This document shows, piece after piece, positions 36,379 to 41,573 of a DNA stretch of 41,573 nucleotides (position 1 is its first letter; the number at the start of each line of letters is the position of its first letter). The notes beneath the pieces were generated by a model. That model made no database searches and had not been told where the DNA came from. It was given only the letters and a program-made list of their open reading frames with translations. The stretch comes from a virus. Both the position numbers and the translations under genes were made by a program. The stretch covers positions 1-41,573 of the IMG/VR virus record IMGVR_UViG_3300005529_000064, one strand, 5' to 3'.

Positions 36379-37773
36379 ATGGCCGCCCTCGTCCAGCACA
36401 ACTCCGGACAGGAGAACAACTCGACCGACGTAGAGACGGTGTTCACCGCCGCCTCTACGACGTCGGGCAACTGCATCACCGTCGAAGTGACCGTATACGC
36501 GGCGTCCTCTACGCCGACGCTGACGGTGACGGATAACCACGGGAACACGTACACGCTCGTGGCATCCGACGAGACGAACGGCTTTGGGTTCGTCTATACG
36601 TACGTCGCCAAGAACATCACGGGGGGTTCGTCGCATTCCGTGACGGTCACGGACACGGCGCAAACCAAGGCGTACATCACGGTGGCCATCAAGGAATGGT
36701 CTGGCGTCGACACGACGACGCCCGTCGCCGCCTCGGCTCATTCGAACACTGGCTCCACGAGCTCCACGAGCTACACGACGCCGTCCATCGTCATCCCGGC
36801 CGGTGCGCCAGTCCTGGCGACGGCCTCCGAGGACACCGCCACTACCTTCACGGCGGACACTGCGCACGGGTTCGCCAAGACGGACGACGTCGCGACGGGC
36901 CAGGACCTCCATTCGCAGAGCCAGGTGTCGGCAGCGGGAGGCACGTTCGGAGCCAAGTTCGCTTGGGCAGCTTCGACCAAGGCCGCGGGCGTCATCGTGG
37001 CGCTCAACCCCGCCTCGGGCGGCACGCTCGTAAGCGGCTCGGCAACGCTGGCGCTTTCGCTGACTCGGACAGCGACCGGGCTACGGACGGCGCATGGCGC
37101 CTCGACGGCGACGTTGAACCTGACGCAGACGGCGGCAGGCAGGCGTACGGCGAAGGGCTCGGCGGCGCTCGTGCTGGGGATGGTCAGCACCGCCGCGGCT
37201 ACCCGGCGCGCCAAGGCTGCCGCCGCTCTGGCGTTGGCCCTCGGCCGCACGGCAAGCGCGCGGCGACGCGCCCATGGCGCCGCATCGCTGCCGCTGGCGC
37301 TGGCGTCCTCCGCGACGGCACGGCGCTTGGTGCGGGCTTCGGCCACGCTGCCCTTGACGCTGGCGGTCACGGCGAGCGGCCTTGTCGGCCGTGTCATCTC
37401 GGGCGCGGCCAGCATGGCACTCGCGCTCACGGCGACCGCGTCCGGACGGCGGCGTGCACGCTCCGCAGGCGCGCTCCAGGTTGCCGCCACGCTGAACGCG
37501 ACCGGGAGGCGCCGCACACGCGGGAGCGCCAGCCTGGAGCTGACTGCGGCAACCGTGGCCGCCGGCAAGCGCCAGGTGAAGGGCATCGTCTCGAGCGCGC
37601 TCGCGCTCGTGATCACTGCCCGGGGCGTGGCGACCGGCCTGCTCCAGCGCGGCAGCGTCACTTCGTCAGTCCAGGCCACCGCTGCCCTGAGCGTGACCGA
37701 GGCGACCGCCGCGGAGCTCAGCGCAACGGACGCCGCGGGCGCCACCGTCACGGCGACCGACAGCCTCGCCTAG
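36379..37773 (+). CDS. Repeat-containing tail appendage protein, 464 aa
   Basis: Residues 1-215 form a beta-rich domain (TLTVTDNHGNTYTLVASDET; VTVAIKEWSGVD-type strands) seen in actinophage tail proteins. From about residue 220 it holds ten tandem units of about 20 residues of the form G-A-L-L-L-TA-GRR (for example GSASLELTAATVAAGKRQVK). Six units end in RR-basic pairs. The end is acidic/Thr-rich. Such repeats probably stack into a rod or solenoid. Function: likely adsorption or receptor contact. Confidence 0.6.
   Translation: MAALVQHNSGQENNSTDVETVFTAASTTSGNCITVEVTVYAASSTPTLTVTDNHGNTYTLVASDETNGFGFVYTYVAKNITGGSSHSVTVTDTAQTKAYITVAIKEWSGVDTTTPVAASAHSNTGSTSSTSYTTPSIVIPAGAPVLATASEDTATTFTADTAHGFAKTDDVATGQDLHSQSQVSAAGGTFGAKFAWAASTKAAGVIVALNPASGGTLVSGSATLALSLTRTATGLRTAHGASTATLNLTQTAAGRRTAKGSAALVLGMVSTAAATRRAKAAAALALALGRTASARRRAHGAASLPLALASSATARRLVRASATLPLTLAVTASGLVGRVISGAASMALALTATASGRRRARSAGALQVAATLNATGRRRTRGSASLELTAATVAAGKRQVKGIVSSALALVITARGVATGLLQRGSVTSSVQATAALSVTEATAAELSATDAAGATVTATDSLA
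37036..37647 (+). repeat. Ten tandem 60-bp (20-aa) coding repeats
   Basis: Eight units are exactly 20 codons; two carry 22. The pattern is [G/A]-x-A-x-L-x-L-x-x-T-A-x-[G/A]-R-R-x-x. Nucleotide similarity is moderate, so the repeats are old or under selection at the protein level. Confidence 0.8.
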
Positions 37774-37782
37774 GGAGGACAC

Positions 37783-38079
37783 ATGACCATGTACGCAAAG
37801 GGTGCCGGCGTTGTCCTCACCTTCACGTTCGAGGATGCCAACGGCACTCCGACCGACCCCTCGTCGGCCTACGTGCAAGTGATGGCGCCGGATGGCACGG
37901 TCACTGAGTACACACTCAGCGAGCTCACGGCCGGCGCGACAGGCGTCTACACGCTCGAGGTAGTGCTCGATCAGACGGGCCGGTGGTTCTACCGCGCCGT
38001 CGGTGACGGCGACCTCAAGTGCGCCACGCCCGACGTGCCACTCGTCGTCACTCAGACGCACTTCACCGACCCGGCCTAA
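37783..38079 (+). CDS. Ig-like beta-sandwich protein, 98 aa
   Basis: VLTFTFEDANGTPTDPSSAY, VQVMAPDGTVTEYTLSELTA and GVYTLEVVLDQTGRWFYRAV give seven beta strands, a BppU/Ig-like domain, common in phage tail appendages. ATG preceded by GGGAGGA. Probably surface decoration. Confidence 0.65.
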   Translation: MTMYAKGAGVVLTFTFEDANGTPTDPSSAYVQVMAPDGTVTEYTLSELTAGATGVYTLEVVLDQTGRWFYRAVGDGDLKCATPDVPLVVTQTHFTDPA

Positions 38080-38185
38080 AGGGCGCGACAAGCGATGAGC
38101 GGTGCGGCGGGGCCACTTCGCGCGGGCCCCTGCCCGGCACGTGGGGCCGGAACGCATCGCTCTCCACCCTCCTCGAAGGAGAACC

Positions 38186-38527
38186 ATGGCAACCCTGAAC
38201 ACCCAGGAGATCGGCCGCGGCGGCGTCACGCCGTCCTACGCGGCGGCGACGTCGGGAGGCGATCGGTTCGCACCCGGCGCCCGCACGTTCCTGCACGTCA
38301 AGAACGGCGGCGGCTCGGCTGTCACCGTCACGGTGGCCGCCACCGAGAAGATCGACGGCGACCTCGAAGTGGCCGACGTGGCCGTCGCGGTGCCGGCGGG
38401 CACCGAGAAGATGATCGGGCCGTTCCCGCCGCAGGTGTTCGATGCGGTCGACGGCTCCGGCCTGGCCGACGTCACGTACACCGGGGTCACGTCCGTGACC
38501 GTCGCCGCGCTCGGCCTCGGCACGTAG
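38186..38527 (+). CDS. Small beta-rich structural protein, 113 aa
   Basis: LNTQEIGRGGVTPSYAAATS, FLHVKNGGGSAVTVTVAATE and ADVAVAVPAGTEKMIGPFPP match the pattern of short phage proteins placed after the tail genes (beta barrel). ATG at 38186 has GAAGGAG upstream; the 100-bp gap before it holds GGGGCC/GGCCCC hairpin (38109-38130). Confidence 0.65.
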   Translation: MATLNTQEIGRGGVTPSYAAATSGGDRFAPGARTFLHVKNGGGSAVTVTVAATEKIDGDLEVADVAVAVPAGTEKMIGPFPPQVFDAVDGSGLADVTYTGVTSVTVAALGLGT

Positions 38528-38529
38528 GC

Positions 38530-38772
38530 ATGAACGCGAGCAAGATCGTCAGCGGCGGCACGGCCGGCGCTGGCATTGGCCCGGCGGCGGTCTACGTCGC
38601 CAATCGCCTCGGGGCGCACCTGAACTCGGAGGATGGCGCGCTGATCGGCGTCGCCGCCGTTGCAGCCGGCGCGTTCGTCGTCCACAACGGCATCCGCGGC
38701 GTGTGGCGCCTCATCTGGCACGGCTCGGGAGCGACGCCCGACGCACCGCCGCCGCCCACGACGACTCCGTAA
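38530..38772 (+). CDS. Holin-like membrane protein, 80 aa
   Basis: Two hydrophobic stretches (IVSGGTAGAGIGPAAVYVAN; ALIGVAAVAAGAFVVHNGIR) and a Pro-rich tail (TPDAPPPPTTTP) make a small two-span membrane protein. It starts 2 bp after the previous stop. Class II holins have this size and topology. Confidence 0.6.
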   Translation: MNASKIVSGGTAGAGIGPAAVYVANRLGAHLNSEDGALIGVAAVAAGAFVVHNGIRGVWRLIWHGSGATPDAPPPPTTTP

Positions 38773-39074
38773 TGGGACACCTGGGCGTCGGTCTGACTCG
38801 ATCCCAGGTGATCTGGAGCTCGGTCTATTGGGGCGTGTGGGTGTTCCTCCTGTTCGCCATCCCGGAGATCCTCGGGTGGGAGCGCATCGCACCTTGGGTG
38901 ACGCTCTCTGAGGAAGTCGGCTGGGTGGAGCACGGCCACGCGCTGCTCCAGGACTTGATCTTCGCGTTCGTCCTGGGCGTTGCGGTCCATTGGCGGTTCG
39001 GAACGCCGTTCGGCCGCACCGAGGCCGCCGCTCAGGCGTGCGGCGTGCTCATGTTCCTGGCGCGCTTCCTGTAA
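38772..39074 (+). CDS. Membrane protein, holin-like, 100 aa
   Basis: Overlaps the previous stop by TAATG. Two to three membrane segments: SVYWGVWVFLLFAIPEILGW, LLQDLIFAFVLGVAVHWRFG, ACGVLMFLARFL. Last gene of the late region; a second holin or anti-holin is possible. Followed by a strong terminator. Confidence 0.6.
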   Translation: MGHLGVGLTRSQVIWSSVYWGVWVFLLFAIPEILGWERIAPWVTLSEEVGWVEHGHALLQDLIFAFVLGVAVHWRFGTPFGRTEAAAQACGVLMFLARFL

Positions 39075-39078
39075 GACG

Positions 39079-39102
39079 AAGGGCCCCCTCACGGGGCCCT
39101 TT
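39079..39102. terminator. Bidirectional terminator of late region
   Basis: Perfect 9-bp stem AAGGGCCCC / GGGGCCCTT with a CTCAC loop, 4 bp after the last late gene and 24 bp before the end of the convergent minus-strand gene. T residues on both sides let it work in both directions. Confidence 0.85.
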
Positions 39103-39126
39103 GCCGTTGTCAGTATCTATTGGTGC

Positions 39127-39444
39127 TCAGTATGGGTGGCCGAACACGTGCTTCGCCTGCTTGGCCGCGAGGCAGCTTCCCCCGGTGCATGCGTGGTAGA
39201 AGACGTGCCGGCCGTTCGTCCAGAGGTAGAGCTCGGCCGTCTCCCCTGTGACAAGGCCGACGCACCCGATCGTGCGCCCCTTGAGCTTCCAGTGGCACCG
39301 CATGCTGTCGACGTTCGGCAAGCTGTTCAGGAGCGAGGCCGCCTCTTGCGGCGCCTTGGCGTCCCTGAACCCGTGTGCCGCCTTGGCCACTGCGGCCGGG
39401 ACCACGACCAGGGCGGCGGCCAGCGCCGCGATCAGGGCTTTCAT
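39127..39444 (-). CDS. Secreted Cys-containing protein, 105 aa
   Basis: A clear signal peptide: MK, then ALIAALAAALVVVPAAVA, cleavage after AKA. The mature part has four cysteines (RCHWK, IGCVG, HACTGGSC) that could form two disulfides, and a beta-rich core (AELYLWTNGRHVFYH). ATG at 39444 has GAGGAGGAAA upstream. Lying apart from structural genes, beside the integrase, it looks like a lysogenic conversion gene (moron). Target unknown. Confidence 0.7.
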   Translation of the reverse strand: MKALIAALAAALVVVPAAVAKAAHGFRDAKAPQEAASLLNSLPNVDSMRCHWKLKGRTIGCVGLVTGETAELYLWTNGRHVFYHACTGGSCLAAKQAKHVFGHPY

Positions 39445-39514
39445 GTTTCCTCCTCGGAGTAGCAGTACGGCCCCGTTGACCCGGGGCCGCACACACGCTA
39501 CAACGGGATCCGAT

Positions 39515-39670
39515 TCACCGCCAGAGCCAGCGCCAAAAGCCGGCGCGGCCAAGCGCCCGGCCGACGACCACGTTGCGGGCGCGGCGGGTGGTGCGCCGCC
39601 GGCCTCCGGTCAGGGCGCCGACGTTGTTCGAGATGCGGGCGGCGCGATAGAGATTGCGGGTCAGGCTCAT
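39515..39670 (-). CDS. Basic micro-protein of actinophage type, 51 aa
   Basis: MSLTRNLYRAARISNNVGAL, then RRRTTRRARN and RALGRAGFWRWLWR. Small basic proteins with this start and a Trp end are found in actinobacteria and their phages. ATG has GGAGAAGCC directly upstream and overlaps the previous stop (ATGA). Confidence 0.65.
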   Translation of the reverse strand: MSLTRNLYRAARISNNVGALTGGRRRTTRRARNVVVGRALGRAGFWRWLWR

Positions 39671-39813
39671 GGCTTCTCCTTCCGCGGGGCAGTATCGACG
39701 ACGAGGTAAGAGTGCTTGCGCCCATGGACTAGACGCACCTTGGCGCCCGGCCCGGCGGCCTCCAGGCGGCGAAAGAGCTCCAGAAGCCGCTCCTGGAACG
39801 GGTGGATCTTCAC
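39667..39813 (-). CDS. Hypothetical protein, 48 aa
   Basis: KIHPFQERLLELFRRLEAAG followed by GAKVRLVHGRKHSYLVVD. GTG start overlaps the integrase stop (GTGA), so it is co-translated with the integrase. A recombination-linked role (for example a directionality factor) is possible only by position. Confidence 0.6.
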   Translation of the reverse strand: MKIHPFQERLLELFRRLEAAGPGAKVRLVHGRKHSYLVVDTAPRKEKP

Positions 39814-41225
39814 GACTCCTCCTTTGCGGGTAGCGTGACCTCGGCCTCCGCGTGGGGGCCGCGGGCCACGAGGGTGATCGGGGTGCCGCTCGGTGCCGGC
39901 CGGCCGACGCGGATGGCGCGCCAGTAGAGGGCCAGGGCGGCGCGCTTGTCGGTCTGGCTCAGGTCGTCCCAGACCTCTTCGAGGCGGAGCTCGCGCGGGC
40001 CGAGCGGACCGGCGGCCTGCCGGGCCTCGCCCAGGGCGGCGGCGGCGTTGTCGCGCTCCTGCCGCCGGGCCTTGACAGTGGCGGCCCACGTGTCGCCTAG
40101 GGCGTCCTGGGCCTCCGGGGCGAGCACTTGCTCGAGCCGGCGCTCCGCAGCGACCAGGGCGTCCTCGAGCGATCCCAGGTCGGGAGCATCCGAGCGTGTG
40201 GCGAGCTCGGCGGCGCGCAGGAATGTCACGCGCTTGACCCAGCCCTCCAGGAGGGGCGCTTTAGCATGGCCACGCGCCGCGCAGCCGCGGTTGACGCAAC
40301 GGTACGTCCGGTACTCCTTGGCGACGCCATCACGCTTCCGCCGGTACGGCCGGGACGTGTGGGGCGACAGGTTGCGCCCGCAGCCGGCGCAGACGAGCAG
40401 GCCGCTCAGGAGCCAGCCCTCGTCTGAGCGCGGCGGCCGTGCCGCGCGGGGCGCCCGCTGGGCCGCCTGCCACAGCGCCTCGTCCACGATGGCGCCGGCA
40501 TCCCACTCGCTCACAAGGTCGCCGTACTCCAGGCGCCCGGTCGCGTAGATGCGGTTGCCGATGATCTTGCGGAGCGCCTGCCGTGACCACGTGCGGCCTG
40601 TCGCCTCATCGAGCAGCGCGAGCATAGGGCCGCTCGTCTCGCCCTTGGCCCAACGCTCGAAGAGCTCACGCACAACCGGAGCCAGGGCAGGGTCGACCTC
40701 GATGCGGCGGTCCCGCTCTGAGCGCGGCCGGTAGCCCACGGGCGTCGGGCCAACCGGCATCCCGGCCAGGATGGCCCGCTCCTTGGCGCTGGCGAATCGG
40801 GCCCCGGCGGTGGCGCGGTACAGCTTGGCCACCTGGAGCAGCATCCCGAACGTGAACTCGCCGGTTGGGCTGTCGATCGCGTCGGGAATGTCGGGCGTGA
40901 GGAGGACTCCGCCGGCCTTGGTCACGCGCTTGACGAGGGCGTCGCCGTGCGCCGGCTCGCGGCTCAGGCGGTCGAGGCTGTAGGCGGCGATGCCACCGAG
41001 TTCGCCGCCCTGGATGGCCTGGAGCAGGCGGCCCATCGCCGGGCGGTCTGCCGGCGCCGTGGCGCCGCTGACGTCGATGTCCTCGAACACGGGGCCCGGC
41101 GTGTAGCCCTTGGCCACGGCCAGCGCGGCGGCGCGCTCGGCCTGCTCCTTGGGGCTGTGGAACCGCTCGTCCTCGCGGTCGCCCTTGCGGCTGACCCGGA
41201 CGTAGATGCCGATGGGGGCGCTCAT
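39810..41225 (-). CDS. int: Large serine integrase, 471 aa
   Basis: Catalyses site-specific integration. The N-terminal resolvase domain has YVRVSRKGD with nucleophile S12, DIDVSGATAPADRPAMGRLL and AYSLDRLSR. A recombinase domain follows (GYRPRSERDRRIEVDPALAP; RKIIGNRIYATGRLEYGD), then a zinc ribbon (VCAGCGRNLSPH, YRCVNRGC) and a C-terminal coiled coil. ATG start overlaps the upstream small gene by ATGA. Length is typical. att sites with a tiny core agree with this type. Confidence 0.95.
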   Translation of the reverse strand: MSAPIGIYVRVSRKGDREDERFHSPKEQAERAAALAVAKGYTPGPVFEDIDVSGATAPADRPAMGRLLQAIQGGELGGIAAYSLDRLSREPAHGDALVKRVTKAGGVLLTPDIPDAIDSPTGEFTFGMLLQVAKLYRATAGARFASAKERAILAGMPVGPTPVGYRPRSERDRRIEVDPALAPVVRELFERWAKGETSGPMLALLDEATGRTWSRQALRKIIGNRIYATGRLEYGDLVSEWDAGAIVDEALWQAAQRAPRAARPPRSDEGWLLSGLLVCAGCGRNLSPHTSRPYRRKRDGVAKEYRTYRCVNRGCAARGHAKAPLLEGWVKRVTFLRAAELATRSDAPDLGSLEDALVAAERRLEQVLAPEAQDALGDTWAATVKARRQERDNAAAALGEARQAAGPLGPRELRLEEVWDDLSQTDKRAALALYWRAIRVGRPAPSGTPITLVARGPHAEAEVTLPAKEES

Positions 41226-41410
41226 GACTGCCCCTGAACGAAGCCGTCGTAGGGCTCGGCGTGGTACTCGCCGATGGGCTCGCCGTCGATGTTGAGCTCG
41301 CGCCGGCCGTTGTAGTAGGCCAGCGTTTCCTCAACGAGCTCGGGCTTGACGGTGGCGACATGCTCGCCCTCGTCCGAGAAGATCCGATAGTGCTTAGGCG
41401 TAGTGGGCAT
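41222..41410 (-). CDS. Small protein upstream of integrase, 62 aa
   Basis: Encodes TPKHYRIFSDEGEHVATVKP, then LVEETLAYYNGRRELNIDGE and an acidic end. ATG at 41410 is preferred to GTG at 41419; neither has a clear ribosome site, so the transcript may be leaderless. It ends in the integrase start. Being between attR and the integrase, it is a candidate recombination directionality factor or regulator. No family recognised. Confidence 0.6.
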   Translation of the reverse strand: MPTTPKHYRIFSDEGEHVATVKPELVEETLAYYNGRRELNIDGEPIGEYHAEPYDGFVQGQS

Positions 41411-41437
41411 GGGCCGCACGTTACACGAACTTGGGCG

Positions 41438-41573
41438 CTAGCGCAAGTGCCACTTGTGGCAGTTGCCCGCGTAGAAGTCCGCACCGAGCGCGGCGAGGTC
41501 GAGGTCGACCTGCGCGATCGCGTGTGCGCCGTCGACGATCGTCGTCAGCCCGCGCGTGCGCGCCTCGGCGACG
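41438..41573 (-). pseudogene. Host class V aminotransferase, N-terminal part fragment
   Basis: Read on the minus strand: [20 protein letters not shown], then [11 protein letters not shown], after which phage sequence adds HLR and a TAG stop at 41438-41440. VDGAHA holds the PLP-binding Asp and HKW the PLP lysine. This joins to the fragment at 1-117. The start of the host gene lies beyond the window. Confidence 0.85.
41449..41467. other. attR, right prophage junction
   Basis: Contains GCCA and the host palindrome GCCAC-TT-GTGGC. The phage side has the imperfect inverted repeat ACTTGGGCGCTAGCGCAAGT (41429-41448), which belongs to attP and may bind the integrase. Confidence 0.8.

Noticed and set aside
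1-41573. CRISPR array or insertion sequence
   Set aside because: No spaced identical repeats of the right size and no transposase reading frame; the only recombinase is the serine integrase.

Overview
The window holds one essentially complete temperate siphophage genome, about 41.3 kb, integrated in a high-GC chromosome. GC-rich codons, frequent GTG/TTG starts, actinophage-type small proteins and a GH25 endolysin point to an actinobacterial host; the genus cannot be read from the sequence. Both ends carry pieces of the same host gene on the minus strand, a class V PLP-dependent aminotransferase of the isopenicillin-N-epimerase type. The N-terminal piece is at the right end (41438-41573) and the C-terminal piece at the left end (1-117). 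The break lies next to the PLP-lysine motif (NCHKW) and the junctions share only GCCA, as expected for the large serine integrase encoded at 39810-41225.

Left arm (199-18708, minus strand). This is a dense early region in which most genes overlap by ATGA, GTGA or TGATG. That chain is what fixes most starts and what revealed many tiny genes. It encodes replication and nucleotide functions: family A DNA polymerase with proofreading domain, primase-polymerase/helicase, DnaQ-like exonuclease, endonuclease VII, PD-(D/E)XK nuclease, dNMP kinase and deoxyribonucleotidase. It also carries the most interesting module: a TET/JBP-like 2-oxoglutarate/Fe(II) dioxygenase (11976-12929) and a glycosyltransferase-like protein (13323-14033), with a ParB-like protein further upstream in the same operon (15081-15719). 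Together they suggest a DNA base oxidation and glycosylation pathway. Many small Cys-rich and single-pass membrane proteins lie between these genes.

Control regions. A 28-bp bipartite element (GGAAGTGGGGCCGC, five variable bases, CCCTAACCC) occurs four times, always pointing in the direction of transcription: ahead of the two main leftward operons, ahead of the leftward operon at 18.7 kb, and rightward ahead of the late genes. Tandem NCGCTCA heptads and palindromes lie close to three of them. A hairpin-rich stretch without convincing genes (about 16.8-17.4 kb) may be a structured RNA. No classical repressor gene was recognised.

Right arm (19342-39074, plus strand). A tRNA with anticodon CAT and three small genes come first, then a 250-bp noncoding stretch with an inverted repeat (possible cos region). 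HNH endonuclease, small and large terminase, portal, scaffold, major capsid, probable tail tube, connectors, tail chaperones (apparently joined by a -1 frameshift), a 1074-aa tape measure, tail tip proteins, GH25 endolysin, holin candidates and a repeat-rich tail appendage protein follow. A strong hairpin at 39079-39102 closes the late region.

The integration module (39127-41410, minus strand) holds a secreted Cys-containing protein, two micro-proteins, the serine integrase and a small protein upstream of it.
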